A stretch of 64,000 bases of DNA. It comes from Constrictibacter sp. MBR-5 (GTDB lineage Bacteria; Pseudomonadota; Alphaproteobacteria; JAJUGE01). The notes under the pieces are model-generated. The model saw nothing but the letters and a program-made list of their open reading frames with translations, did not search any database and was not told where the DNA came from. Below, one piece after another: positions 33,316-42,560 of the stretch. Position numbers and translations under genes: made by a program. Position 1 is the first letter of the stretch. Every line of letters begins with the position of its first letter. The stretch is from positions 62,001 to 126,000 of the forward strand of contig NZ_JBEPTK010000012.1 of assembly GCF_040549485.1 (NCBI RefSeq), read 5' to 3'.

Positions 33316-34899
33316 TCAGTTCGACGCCGTCTCCGGCTTGGGCAGCGTGAAGATCTGCCCCGGGAAGATCATGTCCGGATTGCGGATCTGCTGCCGGTTC
33401 GCCTCGTAGATCACGGTATAGCGCGTGCCCTGCCCATAGGTGCGCCGTGCGATCCGCCACAGGCTGTTGCCCGGCTGCACGACGGCCACCTGTCCCGGCT
33501 GCAGATCCGCGATGGCGCCGGCCCGCTCGAACGGCAGCTCCACCGATCCCTGCACCGTGCCCGCCGCGTTGCGCTCCTCGGCGCGCAACGTGTAGCGGCC
33601 CGCGGCCACATCGGCCTGCGGCGTGAGCTGCCACCGCCCCGCCGCATCCGCGTTTGCCGTTCCGATCGAAGCACCGTCCAGGAAGACGCCGACCGTCGAA
33701 CCCGGCTTGGCCGCGCCGCTGAGGGCGACGCTGCCCTTGTCGTCATAGTCGATCGTGTCGACCCGCGGCGTGCCGCCAGCCGGGCCGGCGTCGGGAGCGG
33801 GCGTCGCCGGCGCCGGATCGCGCGAGGCGGAATCGCGCGACGCCGGCTCCGCCGCAGCCGTCGCGACGCGCTCGGCCGATGCGGGGCGCTCGGCCGATGC
33901 GGGCGGCAGCGCGGGCGGCGTCGCCGCCGCCGGATCGCCCGTGGAGGTGCCCGCCGGGATGCCGTTCGGGGTCCCGGTCGGCGCGGCGACGGACGCGCCG
34001 GTGGAGGCTGTGGTGGAGGCGGTGGTGGAGGCGGTGGTGGAGGCGGTGGTGGAGGCGGTGGAAGCCATCATGTCGGCGGAGACCGTGGCGGTCGTGCCCA
34101 TGCCCGTGCCCGGATCGGTGGCGGGATCGGTGCTGGAACCGGTGGTCGAATTGGTGGCGGACGGGGTGGCCGCATCCGTCACGGCCGTCGCTGTCGCCGC
34201 CACCTCGGCCTGGCCCGTCGCTGCGGCAGTCGTCTGGGCGATTGCCGAGGTCGGGGCCGGCGCGCCCGCGGGGGCGGTCGGGGCCGGCCGCTGCAGCAGG
34301 CGGCTGGGCCCGACCTCGTCACGCGGGACGGCAACCGCCAGTGTCCCGCCGGCCGCTGCGTCGCGCTCGGGTATGGCGATCACCACGACCTGCTCGGACT
34401 CCGCGGTGCGCCCGCCCTTGTCCTCGGACTGCAGGCTGAGCTGACGCGTCCCCGGATCGAGCGTCCGGTCGGGGATCAGCACCCAGTCGCCACGCCGGTC
34501 GGCCTGCACGGTGCCGAGCTTGCCCTCGCCGTCGCGGACGGTGACGGTCGCGTCGGGCGCAGCATGGCCTGCGATCACGGCGGCACCCTCGCGGTTGACG
34601 CGGACGATGTCGAACGTCGGCGCGGTGGGCACCGGCTTCTCGGCCTCGGCCGGAGGCGGCACCACCGCCGGCGCGCTGACCGCCGGCTGCTGCTCCCTGG
34701 TCGCCTGCGGCGCCTCGGCGGACGTCGTCGCCGGCGCGGCAGGGCCGCGCGGGGCGCCGGCGCCCGCCCCAGGCAGGGCCGGCGTCGTTCCCGTCACCAC
34801 CGCCTTTTCCGGGACGTCCCTGTTGAAGAACAGATCCAGCCCGGCGGCGAGCAGAATCGCCGCCACGCCGAGGCCGCCAAGAATGACAAATCGCTTCAC
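33316..34899 (-). CDS. LysM domain envelope protein
   Basis: The 527-residue protein begins with one membrane segment (KRFVILGGLGVAAILLAAG) and has a short cytoplasmic start. Two Ig-like adhesion-type modules (FDIVRVNREGAAVIAGHAAP and VDTIDYDDKGSVALSGAAKP) flank a long Ala/Thr/Pro-rich low-complexity region. A C-terminal LysM domain follows (VVQPGNSLWRIARRTYGQG...FPGQIFTLPKP). It probably spans from the inner membrane to peptidoglycan. The start is a GTG with CGAGGCGAC upstream. The low-complexity middle contains a DNA tandem repeat (34001-34060). Confidence 0.88.
   Translation of the reverse strand: MKRFVILGGLGVAAILLAAGLDLFFNRDVPEKAVVTGTTPALPGAGAGAPRGPAAPATTSAEAPQATREQQPAVSAPAVVPPPAEAEKPVPTAPTFDIVRVNREGAAVIAGHAAPDATVTVRDGEGKLGTVQADRRGDWVLIPDRTLDPGTRQLSLQSEDKGGRTAESEQVVVIAIPERDAAAGGTLAVAVPRDEVGPSRLLQRPAPTAPAGAPAPTSAIAQTTAAATGQAEVAATATAVTDAATPSATNSTTGSSTDPATDPGTGMGTTATVSADMMASTASTTASTTASTTASTTASTGASVAAPTGTPNGIPAGTSTGDPAAATPPALPPASAERPASAERVATAAAEPASRDSASRDPAPATPAPDAGPAGGTPRVDTIDYDDKGSVALSGAAKPGSTVGVFLDGASIGTANADAAGRWQLTPQADVAAGRYTLRAEERNAAGTVQGSVELPFERAGAIADLQPGQVAVVQPGNSLWRIARRTYGQGTRYTVIYEANRQQIRNPDMIFPGQIFTLPKPETASN
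34001..34060. repeat. In-frame tandem repeat, five 12-bp units
   Basis: Five contiguous copies of GTGGAGGCGGTG (first copy with one change) span 34001-34060 inside the LysM protein gene. On the coding strand they encode repeated Thr-Ala-Ser-Thr tetrapeptides in the low-complexity linker. The 12-bp unit keeps the frame, so copy number changes would alter linker length only. Confidence 0.9.
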
Positions 34900-35079
34900 G
34901 TCGCCTCGCCGTTCGACATCCCCAGTCGCGGCGCCTATAAGGCGCATGCTGCACTGCAGCGAAATTCCCGCACGGATGCTGTTGTCCCTTTTAATGCGGA
35001 ATGGTGACGGCACCCATCGGAAATTTGAACGTAAGCCTCCGCAGCGGCGGCATGCGGAGCCCTGCCGGGGAGCTGATGG

Positions 35080-35658
35080 ATGAACCTGCGTTCGGTGTGC
35101 GTTTTCTGTGGCTCGCGCGTCGGCATCGATCCGGCGCATGCGGCGGCCGCGGCGCGGCTCGGCGGCCTGCTCGCCGCGCGCGGCATCACCCTGGTCTACG
35201 GCGGCGGCCGCATCGGCCTGATGGGCGTGGTGGCGGACGCCGTCCTGGCGGCCGGCGGACGGACCATCGGCATCATTCCGGACTTCCTGCAGCGCCGCGA
35301 GGTCGCGCATACCGGCGTGGAGCTGGAGGTCGTCGACAGCATGCACACGCGCAAGCGCCGCATGTTCGACCTCGCCGACGCCTTCCTCGTGCTTCCCGGC
35401 GGCATCGGCACGCTGGACGAGACGATGGAAATCCTCACCTGGCGCCAGCTCGGCCATCACGACAAGCCGGTGGTCCTGGTCGACGTGAACGGCTACTGGC
35501 ACAAGCTGACGGTGCTGCTGAACCACGTCATCCGGAGCGACTTCGCCGGCGCCGAGCTCTCCGGCCTCTACACCGTGGCGGAGACGCCCGAGGCGGCACT
35601 CGATGCCGCGGAACGCGCGCCGAAGCGCCATCCCGGCTCAGGTTCGGGCCTGTTCTGA
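35080..35658 (+). CDS. LOG family protein (TIGR00730)
   Basis: The 192-residue Rossmann-like protein has the family motif PGGIGTLDE near residue 107 and the N-terminal VCVFCGSR and YGGGRIGLMG blocks. LOG proteins hydrolyse cytokinin-type nucleoside 5'-monophosphates to free base and ribose phosphate; bacterial members may act on AMP-like nucleotides. The ATG follows GGGGAGCTGATGG. It stands alone, divergent from the LysM gene across a 180-bp region with no other feature that I can support. Confidence 0.9.
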   Translation: MNLRSVCVFCGSRVGIDPAHAAAAARLGGLLAARGITLVYGGGRIGLMGVVADAVLAAGGRTIGIIPDFLQRREVAHTGVELEVVDSMHTRKRRMFDLADAFLVLPGGIGTLDETMEILTWRQLGHHDKPVVLVDVNGYWHKLTVLLNHVIRSDFAGAELSGLYTVAETPEAALDAAERAPKRHPGSGSGLF

Positions 35659-35745
35659 CGCCGGCCGCCGACGCACGGTGATTGCGCCTTGTGTGCGGCG
35701 GCCCGGGGCGGCAAGATCCGCCGCGGCTATTGTAGGGACATTTGC

Positions 35746-36702
35746 ATGCTGGACATCCACAACGAGAAGCTGGCGTCGATCGAGCAGATCCAGAAGGGAT
35801 TCGCCGAGCACGGCTACATCTGCTCGCGGTCGATCGCGACCGCCGTCTACGTCGCCTGCCATCTCGGCAAGCCGATCCTGGTCGAAGGCCCGGCGGGCGT
35901 CGGCAAGACCGAACTCGCCAACACCACGGCCGAGTATCTCGATCTGCCGCTGATCCGCATGCAGTGCTACGAAGGCCTGGACGAGGCGAAGGCGCTGTAC
36001 GAGTGGAAGTACGGCAAGCAGCTGCTCTACACCCAGATCCTGAAGGACAAGATCGGCGACCTGCTCGAGGGCGCCAACACCCTCGCCGATTCGATGAACC
36101 AGCTGCACCGGTTCAGCGACGTGTTCTTCTCCGAGCAGTTCCTGGAGCCGCGGCCGCTGCTGAAGGCGCTGCGCGAGGAGAAGGGCTGCGTCCTGCTGAT
36201 CGACGAGGTCGACAAGTCGGACCAGGAGTTCGAGGCGTTCCTGCTGGAGATCCTGTCGGAGTTCCAGATCTCGATCCCGGAACTCGGCACCATCGTCGCC
36301 GGCGTGCGGCCGTTCGTGTTCCTGACGTCGAATAACATGCGCGAGATGAGCGACGCCCTGAAGCGCCGCTGCCTGCACCTGTTCGTGCCGTTCCCGGATT
36401 CGAAGCTGGAGCGCAAGATCATCCAGGCGCGGGTGCCGCACATCCCGGAGAACCTCCGCGACCAACTCGTCTCGTTCGTCCAGCAGGTGCGCCAGCTCGA
36501 CCTGAAGAAGCAGCCGTCGGTCAGCGAGACGATCGACTGGGCGCGCGTGCTGCTGCTGCTGCACTCGACGTCGCTCGACGCCGACCTGGTGCGCGAGACG
36601 CTGAACGTGTTCCTCAAGTTCGAGGAGGACATCAAGGCGGTCGACGAGCAGCTCTACGAGATCACGCGCCACGCGCTCAAGGAGCAGCACGCCGCCGAGT
36701 AG
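35746..36702 (+). CDS. MoxR family AAA+ ATPase (CoxD-like)
   Basis: The 318-residue ATPase has Walker A VEGPAGVGKTE near residue 45, Walker B VLLIDEVDKS near 130, and sensor 1 VFLTSNN near 190. MoxR proteins act as chaperone-like ATPases with VWA-domain partners that load metal or assemble complexes. The VWA (CoxE) partner lies 500 bp downstream, after a GFA gene. The ATG at 35746 follows TAGGGA; a longer upstream frame is unlikely. This resembles the CoxD/CoxE pair, but no carbon monoxide dehydrogenase is nearby. Confidence 0.92.
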   Translation: MLDIHNEKLASIEQIQKGFAEHGYICSRSIATAVYVACHLGKPILVEGPAGVGKTELANTTAEYLDLPLIRMQCYEGLDEAKALYEWKYGKQLLYTQILKDKIGDLLEGANTLADSMNQLHRFSDVFFSEQFLEPRPLLKALREEKGCVLLIDEVDKSDQEFEAFLLEILSEFQISIPELGTIVAGVRPFVFLTSNNMREMSDALKRRCLHLFVPFPDSKLERKIIQARVPHIPENLRDQLVSFVQQVRQLDLKKQPSVSETIDWARVLLLLHSTSLDADLVRETLNVFLKFEEDIKAVDEQLYEITRHALKEQHAAE

Positions 36703-36715
36703 GGTGGAGGCCGGG

Positions 36716-37171
36716 ATGACGGGAGAGACCAGCGGAAGCGAACCGACGCATGCCCGGACGGGCAGTGGCCATACGGACGGCGGCCTGACGGGCGGATGCC
36801 TATGCGGCGCGGTCCGTTATCGGACCGCCGGTCCGCCATTGCGCGTCGGCCTCTGCCACTGCTCGACGTGCAAGCGGCAAGGCGGTTCGCCCCTGCCCTC
36901 CTTCGCGGTCTTCCGTGCCGACGCGGTGCAGGTGACCGGCGAGACGCAGGGCTTCCGAACTTCCGCCACCATCGATCGCCGCTTCTGCCCGGCCTGCGGT
37001 TCCCCGGTTTATGGCGATGAAGGCGAGGAATATGCCGTGCCCGTCGGCACGTTCGACGAACCGCAGCGATTGCCACCGCCCGCATATGAACTCTGGGCCG
37101 TGCGTCGCCTCTCCTGGCTCGACGACATCGGCGCGCTGAAACGATACGAGCACGACCGCAACGACGGCTGA
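36716..37171 (+). CDS. GFA family protein
   Basis: The 151-residue protein has the zinc-binding cysteines of the GFA (glutathione-dependent formaldehyde-activating) family: GCLCGAVRY, LCHCSTCKR and FCPACGSPVY. Despite the name, most members have no proven formaldehyde activity. The ATG at 36716 has GGAGG five bases upstream. It sits between the MoxR gene (13-bp gap) and the CoxE gene (28-bp gap) on the same strand, so it is co-transcribed with them. Confidence 0.9.
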   Translation: MTGETSGSEPTHARTGSGHTDGGLTGGCLCGAVRYRTAGPPLRVGLCHCSTCKRQGGSPLPSFAVFRADAVQVTGETQGFRTSATIDRRFCPACGSPVYGDEGEEYAVPVGTFDEPQRLPPPAYELWAVRRLSWLDDIGALKRYEHDRNDG

Positions 37172-37199
37172 GGCCGGCCGGGAGCGGCAGGGAAATTCC

Positions 37200-38567
37200 A
37201 TGGACAGGACCTTCACCAACTTCCTGGCGGCACTGCGCGGCGTCGACGTGCGCGTCTCCGTCGCCGAGACGCTCGACGCGCTGGAGACGGCGGAACTGGT
37301 GGGCTGGCAGGACCGCGCCATGCTCAAGGACGCCCTGTCCATGGCGCTCGCCAAGACCCAGGAGGAGAAGCAGGCCTTCGAGGACTGCTTCGACCAGTTC
37401 TTCCGCTCCGACAGCTTCCGCGGCGGCCAGGATCGCGAGGAGAATGGCGAGCAGGACGGGGACACCGAGAAGGGCGCCTCACCCGAGGTCCCGGATCACC
37501 CGCTCGTCCAGATGGTGAAGGACCAGGACGACGCGGCACTCGCCGTCGCGATGCAGGAGGCGGCGCGCGAGGTCGGCGTCGAGAACATCAAATACTTCAC
37601 CCAGCGCGGGCTCTACACCCAGCGCATCCTGCAGGCCATGGGCATCGAGGCCGTCGACAGCGCCATCAGCGCGATGGAACGCGAGGGCGGCGAAGGCGGG
37701 GGCGGCGGCGGTGCCGGCAAGCTGCGCGAGCAGCGCACCCGCCTGTTCGAGCAGGTGCGCAACTTCGTCGAGCAGCAGCTGTCGCTGCTCGGCCGCGCCA
37801 CCTCCACCGAACTGCGCGAGGACCGGCTGCGCCGCACGCGCCTCGGCAATCTCGACCGGCGCGACCAGGAGCAGATGAAGCAGCTGGTGCAGCGCATCTG
37901 CAAGCGGCTGATCGCCATCCATTCGCGCCGGCGCAAGATCAAGAACCGCGGCCAGCTCGACATTCGCCGCACCATGCGCCGCAACTACGGCAGCGACGGC
38001 GTCCTGTTCGAGATCGAGTGGAAGAAGCGCAAGCTCGATCGCCCGCGCGTCATCGCGATCTGCGACGTCAGCGGCTCGGTGGCGGCGGTCGCGCGCTTCC
38101 TGCTGCAGTTCATCTACGCGCTGCACGAACTGCTGCACGACGTGCGGACCTTCGCCTTCTCGGGCAACCTGATCGAGACCAGCCAGATCTTCGAGCGCAA
38201 GCCGGTCGAGGAAGCGGTCGCCGACGTGATGAACAAGGTCGGCTACATGTCGACCGACTACGGCGAATCGCTGCAGATTTTCCGCGACGGGTGGCTCAAC
38301 ACCGTCGACAAGAAAACGACCGTGGTGATCCTCGGCGACGGCCGGTCCAACTACACCGACCCGAAGGCTGAAATCCTGAAGGAGATCCACGGCCGCGCGA
38401 AACGCGTGCTGTGGCTGAACCCCGAGGTGCCGCCGCTCTGGGGCACCGGGGATTCGGAAATGCGCCGCTATCGTCCCTATTGCGACCTCGTGCGGGAATG
38501 CTCGACCCTCGACCATCTGGAGCGGGTCATAGAGGACCTGCTGCACATCGCCCGTCAGGGGGTCTGA
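37200..38567 (+). CDS. CoxE-like VWA domain protein
   Basis: The 455-residue protein has an N-terminal helical region, an acidic/Gly-rich linker (residues 78-175) and a C-terminal von Willebrand factor A domain with MIDAS motif DVSGS near residue 288 and ILGDGRSNY near 377. CoxE proteins work with MoxR ATPases in maturing metal enzymes or complexes. The MoxR gene is two genes upstream. The coding end overlaps the convergent GT87 gene by 13 bp. Confidence 0.92.
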   Translation: MDRTFTNFLAALRGVDVRVSVAETLDALETAELVGWQDRAMLKDALSMALAKTQEEKQAFEDCFDQFFRSDSFRGGQDREENGEQDGDTEKGASPEVPDHPLVQMVKDQDDAALAVAMQEAAREVGVENIKYFTQRGLYTQRILQAMGIEAVDSAISAMEREGGEGGGGGGAGKLREQRTRLFEQVRNFVEQQLSLLGRATSTELREDRLRRTRLGNLDRRDQEQMKQLVQRICKRLIAIHSRRRKIKNRGQLDIRRTMRRNYGSDGVLFEIEWKKRKLDRPRVIAICDVSGSVAAVARFLLQFIYALHELLHDVRTFAFSGNLIETSQIFERKPVEEAVADVMNKVGYMSTDYGESLQIFRDGWLNTVDKKTTVVILGDGRSNYTDPKAEILKEIHGRAKRVLWLNPEVPPLWGTGDSEMRRYRPYCDLVRECSTLDHLERVIEDLLHIARQGV

Positions 38568-39850
38568 AGGACGGCTGCGCGCCGCGGATGCGCGGCGGCG
38601 CGCGGGATCGCGTTCAGGGCGGCGAGCAGCGCCGCCAGGAAGCCGGTAAAGATCACCGGACCGAGCGGCAGTTCCAGGGTGTTGACGATCAGGACCAGCG
38701 CCGGCAGCGTGCAGACCGCCAGGCCCGAGACCGCCAGCGGCCAGCCGACCCGGCCGCGGAAACGGATGACCGCCAGCATGGCCGCCGCCGTGGTGACCGT
38801 CAGGTCGTAGTTGAAGGCATAGGGCACCGCCAGCGGCACGGCCGCCAGGAAGATCGCGGCGCGCAGGATGGGCTCGTCCGGCCGCCGCCACGCCCAGGCG
38901 ACCGCCGCCACGGCGATCGCCGAGAAGGCCGCCTGGATATACGGGGCGTAGTCGAGCAGTCCGAGGACGCGTGCCGCCATGTAGGCGCCCGGCATCATCA
39001 GCGGGATGGCGCCCTCGCCCTTCTGCAGGACCTTGGCGTGGAGCGGCGCCGTCTCGGTGATGTATGTGATCCAGGGCTCGATGCCGTAGATGCTGATGCT
39101 GAAGAGGATCAGCGCCGCGACGGTCGTCGCCGCGACGGCGATCACCCGCCAGCGCTGGGCCGCCAGCAGCGCCACCGGCATCAGCAGCGCCAGGTGCGGC
39201 TTGTACACCATGCAGCCGATCAGGATGCCCGCCAGGACCGGACGCCGGTCGAGCTGATAGAGGGCGCCCAGCAGGATCGCCGCGCTGAGGGCGCCGTTCT
39301 GGCCGCCGAAGGCGTTGATGACCACCGCCGGCGAGAGCGCGAGCAGCGCGAGCCCCCAGCCGTCGGCGCCCCAGGCGCGCGCCGCCAGCAGCAGCAGCCC
39401 GCCGGTCAGCACCGTCCACAGCGCGAAGGCGGTGAGGTAGGACATGGTGCCGAAGGGCAGCACGAAGGGCAGGAACGCCGGCGGGTAGGACCAGGCGTGC
39501 AGGGGGTAATCGACGCCGAAATAGGTGTCCTGCACCACATGATACAGGCGCAGGTCGTAGATGAGGTGCGTCTGGCCGTCGACGCCGAGCCGCCCCGCCG
39601 TCCAGATGTTCGCGAAGTCGCGTCCGAAGGCATGACCCGTCGCGTCGAAGATGCCGCTTCCCGCCTGCAGATAGGGGACGAGAAAGAAGAGGTAGATCGA
39701 CACCAGCGCCGCCAGCGTCGCCGCGATCGCGACGGTCTGGACGGGCGCCGCGCCTCCGGAGGGCGACGGCGCGACCGCTCGCATGTCGAGTTCCAGGGAA
39801 GCCATCTTCACGTCCATGCCCGCATGTGCCGCAGGGGACGCTAGGGGCAT
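38555..39850 (-). CDS. GT87 family membrane glycosyltransferase
   Basis: The 431-residue protein has about ten transmembrane segments and the DUF2029/GT87 pattern: the first periplasmic loop FGRDFANIWTAGRL carries the conserved acidic residue, and AWSYPPAFLPFVLPFG and GCMVYKPHLALLMPVALLA follow. GT87 members are polyprenyl-phosphate-mannose dependent mannosyltransferases. The start could be the ATG at 39850 or one 33 bp in. It overlaps coxE at the 3' end. No glycan cluster is nearby. Confidence 0.85.
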   Translation of the reverse strand: MPLASPAAHAGMDVKMASLELDMRAVAPSPSGGAAPVQTVAIAATLAALVSIYLFFLVPYLQAGSGIFDATGHAFGRDFANIWTAGRLGVDGQTHLIYDLRLYHVVQDTYFGVDYPLHAWSYPPAFLPFVLPFGTMSYLTAFALWTVLTGGLLLLAARAWGADGWGLALLALSPAVVINAFGGQNGALSAAILLGALYQLDRRPVLAGILIGCMVYKPHLALLMPVALLAAQRWRVIAVAATTVAALILFSISIYGIEPWITYITETAPLHAKVLQKGEGAIPLMMPGAYMAARVLGLLDYAPYIQAAFSAIAVAAVAWAWRRPDEPILRAAIFLAAVPLAVPYAFNYDLTVTTAAAMLAVIRFRGRVGWPLAVSGLAVCTLPALVLIVNTLELPLGPVIFTGFLAALLAALNAIPRAAAHPRRAAVLQTP

Positions 39851-39881
39851 TTGGTTAACGCGGCCTGAAAAGGCTACGGCG

Positions 39882-40439
39882 TTACCGCCGGGTCAGAACG
39901 GCTTCGGCGCCGCAGCCGCCCGCGCCCGGCACGGCGGTACCGGTCACGGCATCGCTCCGCATCACCGTGCCGGCGACGCCCGCCAACGCGTCGGGCACCA
40001 GCTCGAAATATTGCAGCCGCCCCGGCGGCTCGCCCGGCACGGCGATGCCGTGCGGCGCCGCGGAGCGGAAGCCGAAGCGGGCGTAATAGACCGGATCGCC
40101 GACCAGCAGCACCAGCCGGTGCCCGAACGCTGCTGCGTCCGTCAGCGTCCGCTCGATCAGCGCAGCACCGATGCCCTTGCCCTGAAGACCCGGCTCGACG
40201 CCGACCGGACCGAGCAGAAGGGCGGACGTTCCGGCCGCACCGACGGCGATCGGCCAGCAGGCGATCGTGCCGACCAAGCCCTCCGCGCCGTGGGCGACGA
40301 ATCGCAGGCCTGCGACGGGTTCGATACCGCCGCGGAAGGCGTATGACGATTTCGTCAGCCGGTTCGGTCCGAACGCCCGGTCGAGCAGGGCTTCGACCGC
40401 GTCGGCGTCGTGAGCATGGAAAGGCGCGAGGTGAAACAT
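39882..40439 (-). CDS. GNAT family N-acetyltransferase (YhbS-like)
   Basis: The 185-residue protein has the acetyl-CoA motif VGVEPGLQGKGIGAALIERTL and the YhbS-type LVGDPVYYARFGFRSA segment. The start MFHLAPFHAHDADAV at 40439 is the family-like N-terminus; longer upstream frames are unconvincing. The substrate is unknown. It converges on nothing and lies 31 bp past the GT87 start, on the same strand but probably with its own promoter. Confidence 0.87.
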   Translation of the reverse strand: MFHLAPFHAHDADAVEALLDRAFGPNRLTKSSYAFRGGIEPVAGLRFVAHGAEGLVGTIACWPIAVGAAGTSALLLGPVGVEPGLQGKGIGAALIERTLTDAAAFGHRLVLLVGDPVYYARFGFRSAAPHGIAVPGEPPGRLQYFELVPDALAGVAGTVMRSDAVTGTAVPGAGGCGAEAVLTRR

Positions 40440-40804
40440 GGCAGGTCCCGAATGATCGTCGAACGAAGTGCGGACACTTCGTCCGGTCCGGGAGCTAGCC
40501 GCTGCAGCCGAAGGCGGCGGGGGCCGGACGACGAAAGATGCCCGTGGCGGCCGAAAAGCCGGCGGCACGGCGTCGTCGTCGGTATGTGGCATTCGGTTGC
40601 ATCGCGGCGAATATAGGCGAGCGCGAAGGCCGCACAACAGCTTTATCTGGCCCGCAAACGGCTTTCGTTGTTGCGATGTGGCGGCGCCTGACCAATTTTT
40701 CGTGCCCGGTCCGGGAATAATCCCGGTTTGTGCAGCCGGTGCTAACATGGTACCGACTAGGGAGGCTGGCGTTCGGATCTTCGCCGAGCCCGCCTGGAGG
40801 TTTG
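40440..40804. other. Gene-free region between GNAT and sigma-factor genes
   Basis: This 365-bp divergent intergenic region holds the promoters of the GNAT gene (minus) and the ECF sigma gene (plus). The clearest structure is the perfect inverted repeat CCGGGA-ATAA-TCCCGG at 40711-40726, with AT-richer flanks (ACCAATTTTT upstream). No GGAAC-type extracytoplasmic promoter is evident. Open frames here look non-coding. Confidence 0.5.
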
Positions 40805-41350
40805 ATGGATCGCGAACAGGCAGAAGCGATCGAATCGCACATTCCCGCGCTGCGGCGTTACGCCCGTGCGCTGGTTCGCGACGCCGACAAGGCGGACGAT
40901 CTTGTCCAGGATTGTCTCGAGCGTAGCGTCTCACGCTTCTTTCAGTTTCAGCCGGGCACGAACCTGCGCACCTGGCTGTTTACGATCATGCACAATCTGC
41001 ACTGCGACGCGCTGCGGCGGACCCAGCGCCGCGGTCCGCACGTGCCGATCAACGAATGGGAGGCCGGGGCGCAGTATCCGGCGACCCAGTCGTCGACCAT
41101 CGAGATCCGGGAGTTCGAGCGGGCGTTCGCGCGCCTCACCAAGCGCGACCAGCACCTGCTCTTCCTGATCGGCGTCGAGGGCTTCAGCTACGAGGAAGTC
41201 GCCGAGGTCCTGGGCATCGCCGTGGGTACCGTGAAGTCGCGGCTGTTCCGGGCGCGCGAACGTCTCCGCGCCCTGCAGGAAACGTCGCGCCCACGCATCG
41301 CGCCGCGGGCGGATGCCGAGATGCCGGCCGTGCGGATGGCCGGCGGCTAG
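40805..41350 (+). CDS. ECF RNA polymerase sigma factor 1
   Basis: The 181-residue sigma factor has region 2 (LVRDADKADDLVQDCLERSV, then FQPGTNLRTWLFTIMHN) and region 4 (LFLIGVEGFSYEEVAEVLGIAVGTVKSRLFRARERL). The sequence resembles the EcfG-like group of alphaproteobacteria. No anti-sigma gene is adjacent. The ATG at 40805 has GGAGG five bases upstream. It converges on a receiver-only response regulator with 44 bp between the stops. Confidence 0.92.
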   Translation: MDREQAEAIESHIPALRRYARALVRDADKADDLVQDCLERSVSRFFQFQPGTNLRTWLFTIMHNLHCDALRRTQRRGPHVPINEWEAGAQYPATQSSTIEIREFERAFARLTKRDQHLLFLIGVEGFSYEEVAEVLGIAVGTVKSRLFRARERLRALQETSRPRIAPRADAEMPAVRMAGG

Positions 41351-41394
41351 GCCCGGCGTTCTTCAGCCCCCTCGCTCTTCAGGCCCCCCGCGCT

Positions 41395-41868
41395 CTAGGC
41401 CCCGGCATCGTTTTCGTCGTCGCTCATCACTTCGGCGATGACGTCGCGCAGTTCGTCCTCGGAATAGGGCTTGCCCAGGAAGCGTGCGCCCCAGGTCCGT
41501 CCGCTCGTCAGCGCCTCGGCGGGATAGGCGGTCAGGAAGATGACCTTGGTCCCCATCCGGCGGTTGACCTCCTCGGCCACGGTGACGCCGTTGATGGAGT
41601 CGCGCAGCCGCACGTCGGAGATCAGCAGGTCGGGGCGGGTTTCGATGGCGAGCGTGAGGGCCGCCTCGCCCCGGCCGGCGAGCCCCACGACCTCGTGGCC
41701 CCATTCGACAAGCGTCGCCCGCAGCTCCTCGGCCAGCAGGAAATCGTCCTCGACGATTAGGATGCGGATCCTGCGTTGCGGCAAGACGTTTACCCTTGCG
41801 TAATTCGGTGCCGCGGAATGCACCAATCCATAACATGCTGCGAAGCGGCACGTCGCGAAATCCCCCAT
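41395..41868 (-). CDS. Receiver-domain response regulator
   Basis: A single receiver domain follows a 33-residue N-terminal stretch. The phospho-acceptor is Asp85 (LLISDVRLRD), with acidic pair IVEDD at the domain start and Lys in LGKPYSEDEL. There is no output domain, so it acts by protein contact. The true start may be a TTG at 41784 (AAGGGT upstream), because the first 28 residues are unlike receivers. It differs from PhyR, which has a sigma-like domain. Confidence 0.86.
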   Translation of the reverse strand: MGDFATCRFAACYGLVHSAAPNYARVNVLPQRRIRILIVEDDFLLAEELRATLVEWGHEVVGLAGRGEAALTLAIETRPDLLISDVRLRDSINGVTVAEEVNRRMGTKVIFLTAYPAEALTSGRTWGARFLGKPYSEDELRDVIAEVMSDDENDAGA

Positions 41869-41969
41869 CTGCAGGAGACCGCACCATGCAAACGTTGGTG
41901 ATCGGCCTCCGTTCCGCAGAGGGTGCAGGGCGAGGTGAAATCGGCCGGGCGGCGCCCTAGATCCGCAAT

Positions 41970-42560
41970 ATGATCAACCGATCGAGCTGGATGAAACCCA
42001 TGCGACCGGCCGTTCGCCCGACCCGGTTGCTCGCCGGGCTTCTGCTGCTCGCCGCGAGCGCTTGCGGCACCGGCGCCGGCAGCGATGCCGTGCCGGCCGA
42101 GGCGGCTGCCGCCCCGGAGGTCAGTTGGGCGACCGTCTACCGCGACGGAACCATCCGCGTGACGATCGAGGACCCCGGTGCCCACTACAGGGTCAGCCGG
42201 GTCACGCTGTTCGCACCGGACGGCACCCAGACGGAAGCGGCGGAGATCACGCGCGAAAACCTGTCGCGCGGCTCGACAGGCGGCGGTATCCGCCCAAGCG
42301 TCGGCGTGGGCGGCGGCTACAGTTCGCACGGCGGATTCGGCACCGGCGTCGGTATCGGCCTGTCCTTCCCGCTGGGCGGCGGCACTGCCGACCGCGAGCC
42401 GGAGGCACGGCGGACGACGGCCATCCTGCCCGTGGCGAACACGGCGCGCTATCGGCAGACCGCAGGCGGGTGGGAGATCCAGGCGACGCTGACGTCCCCC
42501 GGGGACGAGACGACCTACGCACGCTTCCCTGCCCCGATACCGGCGGAGCAGACCCCATGA
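41970..42560 (+). CDS. Hypothetical lipoprotein 1
   Basis: The 196-residue protein has a lipobox LLAASAC after a hydrophobic signal, so it should be acylated and membrane-anchored. The mature part has a predicted beta-strand region (WATVYRDGTIRVTIEDPG) and a Gly/Ser-rich stretch (GGGIRPSVGVGGGYSSHGG, then GTGVGIGLSFPLGGG) typical of outer-membrane-linked proteins. It overlaps the next lipoprotein gene by 4 bp (ATGA), so they form a unit. Start choice among three ATGs (41970, 41991, 42000) is open. Confidence 0.75.
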   Translation: MINRSSWMKPMRPAVRPTRLLAGLLLLAASACGTGAGSDAVPAEAAAAPEVSWATVYRDGTIRVTIEDPGAHYRVSRVTLFAPDGTQTEAAEITRENLSRGSTGGGIRPSVGVGGGYSSHGGFGTGVGIGLSFPLGGGTADREPEARRTTAILPVANTARYRQTAGGWEIQATLTSPGDETTYARFPAPIPAEQTP

